Source: a bacterium (lineage in GTDB: Bacteria > Chloroflexota > Dormibacteria > Aeolococcales > Bog-877). Taken from it: 64,000 nucleotides of DNA. The stretch covers positions 62,001-126,000 of the forward strand of contig JAJYET010000001.1 in NCBI GenBank assembly GCA_021785655.1, read 5' to 3'. Shown here in pieces: positions 34,540 to 42,980 of this stretch (positions are counted from its first letter, which is position 1; each line of letters begins with the position of its first letter). Under the pieces are notes generated by a model. It searched no databases. It was not told the origin of the DNA and saw nothing but the letters and a program-made list of their open reading frames with translations. Position numbers and translations under genes: made by a program.

Positions 34540-35262
34540 CGGGCTAGGGTATCGCCAGACCCCACCGAACGGGGCCGGGGGTGGCGGTGGGCGGCCGGGT
34601 TGACTGTCACCGCCGTAACTGTGGTGTGGTGCGTCACCTGGATCTCGACCCCCTCGACCCTGGGGCTCCGGGGATGGGTCACCAAGCTGGACCAGGCCCA
34701 CGGGACGACCCCCATCACTCCCTCTCAGGTTCCCCGATATCTGGCCGAGGGGGTGATCGCGGTGGAGGACCAGAATTTCTATCTCGATCGCGGGGTGAAC
34801 CTCGAAGGGCTGCTGCGGGCGGCGGGCTACGACATCGTCAACCACTGCGCCTGCCAGGGCGGCTCCACCATCACCGAACAGCTCGCGGAGGACGCCTATC
34901 TCCACGGGTCCGACAGCTCGCTCTGGGGAAGGTGGGTCGACATCACCCTGGCGCTCAAGATCGAAGACCACCTGACCAAGACCCAGGTGCTGGATGCCTA
35001 CCTCTCCGAGGTGCACCTCGGAGCCGGAACCGTGGGCTTCGCTCAGGCCAGCCTGAAATACTTTCACCGGCCGCTCAGCCGGGACGACCTGGCCCAGCTG
35101 GCCCTCCTGGCAGGGCTACCCCAGGCGCCGACGCTCCTCGACCCACTCTCAAACCCCGAGGGGGCGGTGGAGCGACGCGCCATCGTTCTCGGGCAGATGG
35201 CGACGGACGGCTACATCACCTGGGCCCAGGCCCATGCGGCAGAGCGAGCTCCCGCGCTCTGA
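34522..35262 (+). CDS. Monofunctional peptidoglycan glycosyltransferase (GT51)
   Basis: This protein of about 246 residues has one N-terminal membrane anchor (LTVTAVTVVWCVTW) and a GT51 domain that polymerises lipid II outside the membrane. Motif 1 is VIAVEDQNFYLDRGVNLEG with the catalytic Glu. Motif 2 is GGSTITEQLAED, where Glu replaces the usual second Gln. Motif 3 is LALKIEDHLTKTQVLDAYLS, followed by VHLGAGTVGFAQASLKYF. There is no transpeptidase domain. The start is not certain: GTG at 34522 has a TAGAGT box 8 bases upstream; a TTG near 34599 is an alternative. Confidence 0.88.
   Translation: MGPGQHRARVSPDPTERGRGWRWAAGLTVTAVTVVWCVTWISTPSTLGLRGWVTKLDQAHGTTPITPSQVPRYLAEGVIAVEDQNFYLDRGVNLEGLLRAAGYDIVNHCACQGGSTITEQLAEDAYLHGSDSSLWGRWVDITLALKIEDHLTKTQVLDAYLSEVHLGAGTVGFAQASLKYFHRPLSRDDLAQLALLAGLPQAPTLLDPLSNPEGAVERRAIVLGQMATDGYITWAQAHAAERAPAL
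34546..34551 (-). promoter_or_regulatory. Putative leaderless promoter (-10 TACCCT) for the 58-residue membrane protein
   Basis: TACCCT, six bases, then ATG at 34539. The box lies inside the start of the divergent transglycosylase coding sequence. Confidence 0.5.
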
Positions 35263-35415
35263 ACTTGACCCCCCTCCTCCGGCCGAGGTGCCGCGGCTGC
35301 AGGCGAACTGGCGGCCAGGGGCCCGGTTGCCCCGGTAGACTTGGCGGCTGCGGCCGCCGGACGGCTGACCGGCGGACGGTCGGGACTCTCCAAGCGCCCG
35401 CCGCGGCGCCCCCTT

Positions 35416-35491
35416 GCCGAGGTAGCTCAGTTGGTAGAGCACGGGTCTGAAAAACCCGGTGTCGGCGGTTCGATCCCGCCCCTCGGCACCA
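35416..35491 (+). tRNA. tRNA-Phe (anticodon GAA), CCA encoded
   Basis: The 76 bases fold as a full cloverleaf: acceptor GCCGAGG/CCTCGGC, D-arm GCTC-GAGC, anticodon stem CGGGT/ACCCG around the loop CTGAAAA (anticodon GAA), T-arm GGCGG-TTCGATC-CCGCC, discriminator A and genomic CCA. A TAGACT box lies 75 bases upstream (35336-35341) and may be its promoter. The 200 bases downstream to 35698 contain no gene that I can support. Confidence 0.97.
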
Positions 35492-35698
35492 GACTCTGAT
35501 CTCAACGAGCGCCCGGCCCCACAGGTGGTACGGTCCTCTGACAACAACCGTGACCACCACCGTGGCCGGCCGCCTAACTCCGGGCAGGGCCCGGGCGGGC
35601 CGCCCGACACCCATAGGGGGCACCCACCTCCCGGGTGTTTGCGGCCGCTGCGGGGCGGTGTAGAGTTCGGCGAGATCGTCGAGTTGGAGTTCGCCCAG

Positions 35699-36835
35699 GT
35701 GAGCATTCGGTTCCTCCACACCTCGGACTGGCAGCTGGGGATGACTCGCGCGTTCCTCTCGGCCGACGCGCAGGCCCGCTATGCGGACGACCAGATCGAA
35801 GCCGTCCGCCAGCTCGCCCGCACCGCCGCCGAGCGAGAGTGCGCCTTCGCCGTGGTCGCCGGCGATGTCTTCGACTCACTCCTGCCCAGCCGGAGGGTCG
35901 TCACGCGAGCGCTGGACGCCCTCGCCACGTTCACCGTCCCGGTCTTTCTGCTCCCCGGGAACCACGACGCCGACAACCCCGCGGGGCTCTGGGCACCGGG
36001 GAGGATGCCCGTGCCGCTGCCTCCGTCAGCGCGGGTGCTCCACGATGCGACGCCGGTCCCGGTTCCCGACCTGCCCGTGGAGGTGGTGGGGGCGCCGTGG
36101 CCAAGCCGCAAGCCCGACATGGACCTCTTGGAGGCGGCCATTACCCCCCTCGCCCCGGCGCCCCCCGGGACGTTGCGGGTAGCTGTCGGGCACGGCGCTG
36201 TCGACTCCCTCGCCCCCGACCCGCTGAATGCCTCGCTCATCTCGGTGGCAGGCCTCAGGGCCGCGATCACGAGCCGACGGGTCAGCTACGTGGCGCTCGG
36301 AGACCGCCACTCCGCGACCGAGGTCTCGGACCGCATCTGGTACTCGGGCGCCCCGGTCGCGACCGACTTCGACGAGACCGACAGCAACAGGGCGCTGGTG
36401 GTCGACCTGGACCCTGACGGGGCCGCCGTCGAGCCCGTCGCGATCGGCCGGTGGCATTTCGTGCGCCGGCAATTCGACCTGGTCGGCGCAGAGAGCGTCC
36501 GAGGGCTGGCCGGTTCGCTGGCCAGCCTTCCCGACAAGGAACGGACGGTCGTCCGCCTCGCCTTGGTGGGCACGGTCGACCTGGCCACGGCGGAACTCCT
36601 GGATCAGACTTTGGCCGAGGGCCGGGACCTGCTGGCGAGCCTCGAGGTCTCAGAGGGCCGGAGCGAACTGCTGGTGATCCCTGCCGATTCCGACCTGGCT
36701 TCCATCGACCTCTCCGGGTTCGCCAGCGAGGCCGTGGCGGAGCTCTCGCGCACCGCAGCCAGCAAGGATGAGGATGCCGAAGCCGCACGTGACGCCTTGA
36801 TGCTGGTGCGGCGGCTGGCGGCGAGGGCTCGATGA
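35699..36835 (+). CDS. SbcD/Mre11-like metallophosphoesterase nuclease subunit
   Basis: This 378-residue protein is the nuclease partner of the SbcC-like gene that follows. Metal-binding motifs are RFLHTSDWQLGM (the first motif has Gln where SbcD usually has His), FAVVAGDVFDS, FLLPGNHDAD, RVAVGHGAVDS and VALGDRHSATEV. It is expected to process DNA ends or hairpins during repair. GTG at 35699 fits the conserved N-terminus VSIRFLHTSDW, with GGAG about 10 bases upstream; the frame is open further upstream through the tRNA. The stop overlaps the next start (ATGA). Confidence 0.9.
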   Translation: MSIRFLHTSDWQLGMTRAFLSADAQARYADDQIEAVRQLARTAAERECAFAVVAGDVFDSLLPSRRVVTRALDALATFTVPVFLLPGNHDADNPAGLWAPGRMPVPLPPSARVLHDATPVPVPDLPVEVVGAPWPSRKPDMDLLEAAITPLAPAPPGTLRVAVGHGAVDSLAPDPLNASLISVAGLRAAITSRRVSYVALGDRHSATEVSDRIWYSGAPVATDFDETDSNRALVVDLDPDGAAVEPVAIGRWHFVRRQFDLVGAESVRGLAGSLASLPDKERTVVRLALVGTVDLATAELLDQTLAEGRDLLASLEVSEGRSELLVIPADSDLASIDLSGFASEAVAELSRTAASKDEDAEAARDALMLVRRLAARAR

Positions 36836-39501
36836 GGGTCATTCGTATCTCCATCCGCAACTACCGCGGGGTGGAGGCGAGCGAGGTCTCCCTACCGAGC
36901 GCCGGTATCACCGTCATAGAGGGTCCCAACGAGGTCGGCAAGTCCAGCCTGGCGGAGGCCCTGGATGTCCTTCTGGACTTCCCGCACGACTCAACGCACC
37001 GGCGGCTCGAGGCGGTTCGGCCGGTGCATCGAAGCGTGGGCACGGAGGTCGAGGCGGAGTTCACGACCGGCCGGTATCACCTGATCTACTTCAAGCGCTG
37101 GTTCCACCGGCCCGAGACCCGCCTGCAGATCGTGACCCCCGCGCCAGAAAGTCTCACGGCGCGGACCGCCCACGACCGGGTCCGGGCGATCCTCGACGAA
37201 ACCCTCGACTGGAGCCTGTACCGAGCGCTGCGCTTTGTCCAGGGTGAGCGGGTCCAGCAGGGCGACGTTGGGACGTCGACCACCCTGGTCGGCGCTTTGG
37301 ACCGGGCGGCTTCCGGCGGCACGGCCGACCCCCGGTCCGAGTCGACTCTGTGGGAAGCCATCCGCGCCGAGTGGAGCCGGTACTTCACCCCCACAGGACG
37401 CGTCTCGCAGATGCGTGAACAGGTGTCCGCTCAACTCGCGGCCGCCCGCTCCGCAGCCGGCGGCGCACGCGCAGGCCTTGAGGAGATTGAGAACGCAGGC
37501 GAGAGGCACCGGGACATCACGAGACGCCTCGCGGCGAACCGTCTGGCCCAGGCGGACGCGGCCACAGACCTGGCCGAGGATCAGGGGCGGTCCCGTGGCC
37601 TCAAGGTCCTCGCCTTGGAGCTCCAGACCCTCAAAGCCGACCTGGCCGGCGCCAGGGCGGCGGAACAGGCCGCGCGCCAGGCGCTGGATTCCAGGCAGGC
37701 CGAGGCGGAGGCGGTGAGGCGCACGGAAGTCGAACTGGAGAGGCTTCTACTGCAGAGCCGGAAGGAGGCAGGGCCCCTGGGGGACGCTCAGATGGCCCAG
37801 GCCGAAGCATCGGGCCGTCAAGCCCGGGCCCAAGAGGAGCTGGAGCTCGCATCCGCAGGACTGGCACTCGCCCAGGGCGCCCTGGCTTATCGCCGAGCCG
37901 AGATCGATCACCGACTGCTTAGCAACCGACTGGAGCGCGTGCGCAGGAGTCGCCGGGACGAGATCGTGGCCCAGCAGTTCGTGGACGAGTGCAGGGCCAC
38001 CACGGAGGGCCGGAAGCTGCTGGAGAAGGCGCTGCGTCGCCGCGGGGAGGCGCTGGCGACCCTTGAGGTCTCCAGCGCAGCTATGAGTCTGGAGGCCCAC
38101 GCCGCCGTGGACCTCTCGGTCGATGGAGTGCCGATCCACCTCGAACCCGGATCACAGCACCGGGCCCAGGTCCTGGGAGAAGCCCTGGTTCAGCTCCCGG
38201 ACTTGATCACCGTGCGGGTGACTGGCGGGGGGGCGGGGAGCGAGCTCCGGGCCCGGGCGAAGGACGCGGAGAACGCGGTGGCTGAACTCGCCGCGCAGCT
38301 GGGGCTGACCTCCACCGATCCCCTGGCGGAACTGAACGAAACCATGGAGAAGAGGGCCAAGGCGGAACACGACATCGAGGCCGCTCGGCGCACCCGCGCC
38401 GACGCCCTGGAGGACCTTTCTGAGGAGGAGCTGGCCGCCAAGGTCCAGAGCACCGGCGCCGTTGCCGAGGGCTATCCGGCGTCCCGGGCAGCCGCCCTCC
38501 CCATTCCCGGCTCCCTGGATGAGGCGGAGGCCGCCCATCGGGCCGCGGAGGAGCGAAGGCGAATCGCCGCTGAGGACATGTCGGTGGCCCGGGCGGTGGT
38601 GGAGTCCGCCGAGCGACACCTGAACTCACTCCGGGTCGAGGCCAGCGCGAACACCGCCCTGGTCCTATCCCGGCGGGAGCACCTCGCCGCCACGGCGGCC
38701 ACACTCGAGGACGCCCGCAGCCGGGTTCCGGATGACGCCCTCCAGACCGCGCTGGCAGCAGCTCGCGACGAGGTGGAGCGACAGGAAGCCCTGTCGGCCG
38801 ACGCCGAGGAACGGTACGCGGAGGGGGATCCCGAGGGAGTCGAAGCCCGCCTGACGAACGCTGAGGCCCTCCTGCGACGGCTCCAAGCCGAGCACCTTGA
38901 GCTGGCCCGAGAGCAGGCTGAGGTGGAGACCACCCTCCGGGTCAAGGGGTCCAGCGACCTGCAGGCGGCGCTCGAGGATGCCGAACGGGAAGTTACCCGC
39001 CTGACTTTCGAGCACGAGGGGCTGGAGCGAAGGGCCATGGCGGCCAAGCTTCTCTACGAGACCTTCTCCCGGCACCGCAATCTGGCGCGACAGGCGTACG
39101 TCGCCCCCTACGAGGATCAGATTCAAAGGCTCGCCCGCCTGGTGTTCGGGCCGGACACCCTGGTCCGGGTGGACCCCGACACCTTCTCAATCCAGACCCG
39201 GACCGTGGCCGGCATCACGGTCCCCTTCGACTCCCTCTCCACCGGCGCCCGGGAACAGCTCGCCGTGCTGGCGCGCCTCGCCTGCGCCATCCTGGTCAAC
39301 CCCGGCGGCACCGCCGGCGACGTGGGAGTGCCCGTGATCCTTGACGACGCCCTGGGCAACTCGGACCCCACACGGCTGAAGCGCCTGGCACCGGCATTCG
39401 CCGCCGCGGCCGCGCAGGCCCAGGTGCTCATCATGACGTCCAGCCCCGATCGCTACCGCCAACTCGGCGACGTCACCCTGGTCCGCCTCGGTCCCAGCTG
39501 A
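36832..39501 (+). CDS. SbcC/Rad50-like SMC-family ATPase
   Basis: This 889-residue protein has a split ABC-type ATPase. The N-terminal half has Walker A in GPNEVGKSSLAEALDVL. The C-terminal half has a signature-like FDSLSTGAREQLAVLARL and Walker B in VPVILDDALGNSDPTRLKRL. Long Ala/Glu/Arg-rich coiled coils lie between (about residues 170-380 and 480-740). At mid-length there is a beta-rich insert (residues about 420-480, DLSVDGVPIHLEPG) in place of the CxxC zinc hook of Rad50; no CxxC exists in the protein. It forms a complex with the SbcD-like protein, with four-base overlap of the two genes. Confidence 0.9.
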   Translation: MRVIRISIRNYRGVEASEVSLPSAGITVIEGPNEVGKSSLAEALDVLLDFPHDSTHRRLEAVRPVHRSVGTEVEAEFTTGRYHLIYFKRWFHRPETRLQIVTPAPESLTARTAHDRVRAILDETLDWSLYRALRFVQGERVQQGDVGTSTTLVGALDRAASGGTADPRSESTLWEAIRAEWSRYFTPTGRVSQMREQVSAQLAAARSAAGGARAGLEEIENAGERHRDITRRLAANRLAQADAATDLAEDQGRSRGLKVLALELQTLKADLAGARAAEQAARQALDSRQAEAEAVRRTEVELERLLLQSRKEAGPLGDAQMAQAEASGRQARAQEELELASAGLALAQGALAYRRAEIDHRLLSNRLERVRRSRRDEIVAQQFVDECRATTEGRKLLEKALRRRGEALATLEVSSAAMSLEAHAAVDLSVDGVPIHLEPGSQHRAQVLGEALVQLPDLITVRVTGGGAGSELRARAKDAENAVAELAAQLGLTSTDPLAELNETMEKRAKAEHDIEAARRTRADALEDLSEEELAAKVQSTGAVAEGYPASRAAALPIPGSLDEAEAAHRAAEERRRIAAEDMSVARAVVESAERHLNSLRVEASANTALVLSRREHLAATAATLEDARSRVPDDALQTALAAARDEVERQEALSADAEERYAEGDPEGVEARLTNAEALLRRLQAEHLELAREQAEVETTLRVKGSSDLQAALEDAEREVTRLTFEHEGLERRAMAAKLLYETFSRHRNLARQAYVAPYEDQIQRLARLVFGPDTLVRVDPDTFSIQTRTVAGITVPFDSLSTGAREQLAVLARLACAILVNPGGTAGDVGVPVILDDALGNSDPTRLKRLAPAFAAAAAQAQVLIMTSSPDRYRQLGDVTLVRLGPS

Positions 39502-39512
39502 GGGCGCCGGCC

Positions 39513-40031
39513 TCACCCCTCCCGGAACACCTCTTCCAGCGCCCGAGCCGCGTCGCGTTGGAGTAAGTCCGAGGCGGGCGGGTGCGGGTCGAGCGTGATC
39601 CCAACTGTGGAGTGGCCGTGCAGCTCCGACGCCACCTTGGGATGGACCACGCGGCTGAGCATCAGGGTCGCCACCGTGTGCCGGAGGTCGTGGAAGCGGA
39701 TGTGAGGCAGCCCGGCCTGTCCGGGAGCGGCCTGAACGACCGCGGCAGCAGGTTGCCGGGCTCGATCGGCCCCCCGACCGCGGAGGTGAACACGAGGCCC
39801 TGGTCCCTCCAAAAGACGCCAGAGGCATCCGTCTCGGCTTCCTGGGCGGCCAGGTCGGTCAGAACCACCAGGCGGCGCGACCGGGCGGTGTCGGGCGCGG
39901 CGACCACGAGTCCCTCCGGTTCCCTCTGGAGAGCTCCGGTCACAGCGAGGGTGCCTCCGGCTGACGTGGCAACCCGGTCCGGGCCGGGCGCTCGGGTGAG
40001 CAGTGCCGTGCCTGCTATGCTGGACCGGCAT
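39513..40031 (-). pseudogene. Decayed tyrosine recombinase (phage-type integrase)
   Basis: Two minus-strand frames each carry part of an integrase. One has AAPDTARSRRLVVLTDLAAQ and DQGLVFTSAVGGPIEPGNLL. The other continues with GLPHIRFHDLRHTVATLML, then ASELHGHSTVGITLD and QRDAARALEEVF. The catalytic HxLR is present, but the frame shifts near 39720, and the usual Tyr region reads DPHPPASDLL, so the enzyme is not functional. The N-terminal half is gone. It is 4 kb from tRNA-Phe and may be what is left of an element that used that tRNA. Confidence 0.8.
40013..40021 (+). promoter_or_regulatory. Extended -10 (TGCTATGCT) with long leader upstream of the DEAD-box helicase
   Basis: TG-N-TATGCT predicts a transcript start near 40028 and a leader of about 129 bases before the helicase ATG at 40157. 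The leader contains a small hairpin (CCGCT-GACGA-AGCGG, about 40066-40080). Long leaders are common for cold-induced RNA helicases. Apart from this and the integrase remnant, 39502-40156 holds nothing else that I can see. Confidence 0.4.
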
Positions 40032-40156
40032 CCGCTATTTGGCGATGCGGCCTCTTGGTGATACCTCGCCCCGCTGACGAAGCGGCGTCCTCGAGAAGCG
40101 TGCTTAGAGCGAAGTCGGCGAGGGCGCATTGGGGCCATGGGCCCGGGAAGACCCAC

Positions 40157-41452
40157 ATGAATCCATTCGAACAGCTGGGAGTGCGCGCGCGCACTCTGGA
40201 GAACCTGCGGCGCCAGGGCCTGGACACCCCGACCCCGGTGCAGACCGAGGCACTTCCACTCCTCATAGCGGGCCGGGACTGCGTCATCCAGTCACCGACA
40301 GGATCCGGCAAGACCCTGGCCTTCCTCATCCCCATGTCGGAGCACCTGGACGGGCATCAGCAGAGCCCTCCCCGGGCGCTCATAGTGACCCCCACCAGGG
40401 AGCTGGCGACACAGATCGGAGGTGTTCTGAGCCGCCTCGACCCGCGGCTGCGGCAGGCCCTGGTCTTCGGGGGGGTCGGCTATCAGGGCCAGATCAACCA
40501 GCTGCGGACGGCGGATGTCGTCATCGGCTGCCCGGGTCGGCTGGTGGACCTGGCGGAAAGGGGTGCCGCCCGGCTGGGGGCGGTGCAGTATCTGGTCCTG
40601 GACGAGGCGGACGAGATGCTGGACGCCGGCTTCGCCAAGGATGTGGAGAAGCTGGTGGAGCGCACCAACCAGCGCACCACCACCCGGGCCCGGCAGACGG
40701 TGCTGGCCTCCGCCACCATGCCCGATTGGGTGACCAAGATGGCGGCTCGGCATCTGCAAACCCCGGGCCGGGTGGCCGTCGAACCGCCGCAGGAGGTGGC
40801 CCTGGAGCACGGCCTGGTGTCCCTGCCGCGCGCCGGAAAGGTGGCTTACCTGAGCCAGCTGCTGGCGCACTCATCGTCCACCATCGTTTTCCACCGCACC
40901 AAGCACGGGACCAAGAAGCTGGCCCGGGACCTGAGCCTGCTGGGCCACCCCACGGCGGAGCTGCAGGGAAACCTCTCCCAGGCGGCCCGGGATAAGGCGC
41001 TGGCGTCGTTCCACCGCCGGGAGTCCAAGGTGCTGGTGGCCACCAACGTCGCGGCCCGGGGCCTCGACGTCAAGGACGTCAGCCTTGTCGTCAACTTCGA
41101 GCTGCCCGACACCGCCCAGTGGCTCACCCACCGGGTGGGTCGAACCGCCCGCAACGGGGCTCGCGGACGGGCCCTCACCTTCCTCTCCGAGGACGATTCG
41201 GAGAAGTGGCGCAAGCTCCGCCGGGAGGGGGCTCCCGCTCTGCGGTTCGTGGACCCCGCCCAGCTCATCGCCACCGGAGCCTTGCGGTACCTGGCCGAGC
41301 CTCCGCGCGGAGTCGAGCCCTCCAGGTCCCCCGCCCCGGTCCCCGGAGGACTGCGGGAGGGAGCGCGACCCCGGGGCCGCCGGCCCTTCGGGTCGGGCTC
41401 CTACAGGGGCCCGGGGCGCCCCGGTGTCAGGGGGGGCGGAGCCCCCCGCTGA
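40157..41452 (+). CDS. DEAD-box RNA helicase
   Basis: This 431-residue protein has both RecA-like helicase domains. The Q motif is GLDTPTPVQTEALP, Walker A is SPTGSGKTLAF, then PTRELA, LVLDEADEMLDAGF, SATMPDW in domain 1, and VATNVAARGLDVKD and HRVGRTARNGARG in domain 2. The C-terminal 60 residues are Arg/Gly/Pro-rich (RPRGRRPFGSGSYRGPGRPG), typical of RNA-binding tails in RhlE/CsdA-like proteins. It likely helps remodel RNA in ribosome assembly or RNA decay. ATG at 40157 follows GGGAAGAC; longer starts fall in the leader. Confidence 0.95.
   Translation: MNPFEQLGVRARTLENLRRQGLDTPTPVQTEALPLLIAGRDCVIQSPTGSGKTLAFLIPMSEHLDGHQQSPPRALIVTPTRELATQIGGVLSRLDPRLRQALVFGGVGYQGQINQLRTADVVIGCPGRLVDLAERGAARLGAVQYLVLDEADEMLDAGFAKDVEKLVERTNQRTTTRARQTVLASATMPDWVTKMAARHLQTPGRVAVEPPQEVALEHGLVSLPRAGKVAYLSQLLAHSSSTIVFHRTKHGTKKLARDLSLLGHPTAELQGNLSQAARDKALASFHRRESKVLVATNVAARGLDVKDVSLVVNFELPDTAQWLTHRVGRTARNGARGRALTFLSEDDSEKWRKLRREGAPALRFVDPAQLIATGALRYLAEPPRGVEPSRSPAPVPGGLREGARPRGRRPFGSGSYRGPGRPGVRGGGAPR
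41431..41447. terminator. GC hairpin overlapping the end of the helicase gene
   Basis: GGGGGGC and GCCCCCC pair around GGA, ending two bases before the TGA stop. There is no U-tract. The following 296 bases (41453-41748) up to the end of the convergent LLM gene show no gene. Confidence 0.35.
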
Positions 41453-41748
41453 CCCTCTGGCGCCCCTGGCGGCATCCCAGCGCTCCACGGGCAGGGCGCG
41501 GGGCCGGTGGCCCCCCCGGTGCGGACTGCGTCACTCGTTAGGGTTCCCCGGGACGGCGGCTCGCCCTCCCGGGGCGGGGCGGGGGATGGTGCCCGGCAGC
41601 GGCGAGTAGCCGGTATACCAGTGCGGCCGGGACCAGGGCCGAGGAGAGCTGAGGCAGCCCCCTCCGGCGCGACAACGGCCGGGGACGGAGTCAGGAGTTC
41701 CTCATGCTCCGGCATCGCCCCGCGCCCCGGGCCTTCGCGAACGGCCCC

Positions 41749-42786
41749 TCACCCGAAGAGGTCGGCCGCCAGCCGGAGAAGCGGCGGCGGCCCGCTCACC
41801 AGGAGCAGGGAGGGCAGCCCCTCGCGCCAGGCCGCCGCCTCCTCCCGGAGCTTGGCGGGCGGGCCGACCAGCGCCACCGCCTCCACCAACCGGGTGGGGA
41901 CCGCGGCCACGGCCTCCGCGCGCCGCCCCCCCAGGTACAGGTCGCGCACCCGGGTCGCCTCCGCCTCGAAGCCCATGCGGGCGAAGAGGTTGAAATGGAA
42001 GTTCGTCTCCCTGCTCCCCATGCCGCCCATGTAGAGGGCCAGGACCGGCCGCACCTGGTCGGCGGCCGACTCGACGTCTGGGGCCGGGACGATGGGGAGG
42101 ATCGCTGCGACCTCGAAGTCCGGCGGCCGGCCGCCGGCCCGCCGCGCGAACCCCTCCCCCAGAGCTTGGGCCTGCCATCCGCTCCGAGACGGGGCGTGGA
42201 ACCCGGCCAGCCAGCCGTCGCCGACCTCGGCGGCCAGGGCGATGTTGCGGGGCCCCTCGGCTCCCAGCCAGATCGGGATCTGCTCCCGCCGCGGGTGGAC
42301 GGTGAGCCGCAGCGGCTTCCCGGGTGCGCCCGGAAGGGGAAGCTGGTATCGGCGCCCCCGGTATTCCAGCGGTCCTTGGCGCCGGATCACCTGTCGGACG
42401 ATCTCGACGTACTCCCGGGTGGTCTCCAGAGGGCGGCCGAAGGGCACCCCGTGCCAGCCCTCGACCACCTGCGGCCCCGAAACCCCGAGACCCAGGATGA
42501 ACCGCCCATCACTCAGGTGATCCAGGGTCACGGCGGTCATCGCGGTGGCCGCCGGGGTACGGGCATGAAGCTGCATCACCGCGGTTCCGAGGCGCAACTC
42601 CGTGGTCCTGGAGCCCCACCAGGCCAGCGGTGCCACGGCGTCCGACCCGTACGCCTCGGAGGTCCAGAGGGAGTGGAACCCCAACCGGTCCGCCTCGGCC
42701 ACCATCTCCCCGACTCCCTCGGGAGGTCGTGCGCCCCAGTAGCCCAACGCCAGGCCGAGACGGGGACGGGGGGGAGAGCTCAACAT
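41749..42786 (-). CDS. LLM-class, probably F420-dependent, oxidoreductase
   Basis: This 345-residue protein has the luciferase-like TIM barrel of F420-dependent oxidoreductases: LGLALGYWGARPPEGVGEMV, DRLGFHSLWTSEAYGSD, RTTELRLGTAVMQLHARTPA, TLDHLSDGRFILGLGVSGPQ and REQIPIWLGAEGPRNIALAA. The presence of F420 biosynthesis genes in the same window supports F420 over FMN as cofactor. The substrate is unknown. ATG at 42786 lies six bases after a TACCCT box; the frame stays open upstream. It is divergent from an acyl-CoA degradation operon, so a role in lipid or terpenoid catabolism is possible. Confidence 0.9.
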   Translation of the reverse strand: MLSSPPRPRLGLALGYWGARPPEGVGEMVAEADRLGFHSLWTSEAYGSDAVAPLAWWGSRTTELRLGTAVMQLHARTPAATAMTAVTLDHLSDGRFILGLGVSGPQVVEGWHGVPFGRPLETTREYVEIVRQVIRRQGPLEYRGRRYQLPLPGAPGKPLRLTVHPRREQIPIWLGAEGPRNIALAAEVGDGWLAGFHAPSRSGWQAQALGEGFARRAGGRPPDFEVAAILPIVPAPDVESAADQVRPVLALYMGGMGSRETNFHFNLFARMGFEAEATRVRDLYLGGRRAEAVAAVPTRLVEAVALVGPPAKLREEAAAWREGLPSLLLVSGPPPLLRLAADLFG

Positions 42787-42792
42787 CCCAAG

Positions 42793-42798
42793 AGGGTA
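42793..42798 (-). promoter_or_regulatory. Putative leaderless promoter (-10 TACCCT) for the LLM oxidoreductase
   Basis: TACCCT, six bases, then ATG at 42786. The 194-base divergent gap to 42980 contains no other clear box. Confidence 0.5.
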
Positions 42799-42980
42799 GC
42801 CACCTGGCCGGGGAGCGGATGCAGACCTAGTCGCCGAGCCCAACTTCTGTGCGCGTGCACAATCCGGCCACCCGAGAAGTGTGGGCGGCGACATTGCCCC
42901 CCCCGCCCCGGCGCGCCATACTGCGCAGGTCCGCCCCGGCCACGGAGGGATGGGGCGGGCCGGTATGGAGTTCTGCACAG

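Noticed and set aside
35459-35698. SbcD frame extending upstream into tRNA-Phe
   Set aside because: The conserved N-terminus begins at GTG 35699; the upstream frame is simply open because of base composition and overlaps the tRNA.
39500-40200. attR copy of the tRNA-Phe 3' end beside the integrase remnant
   Set aside because: No repeat of the T-arm and acceptor sequence was found by eye, so I did not annotate an element boundary.
41453-41748. Possible gene in the 296-base gap after the helicase
   Set aside because: No frame with a credible start, ribosome binding site or promoter box is present on either strand.
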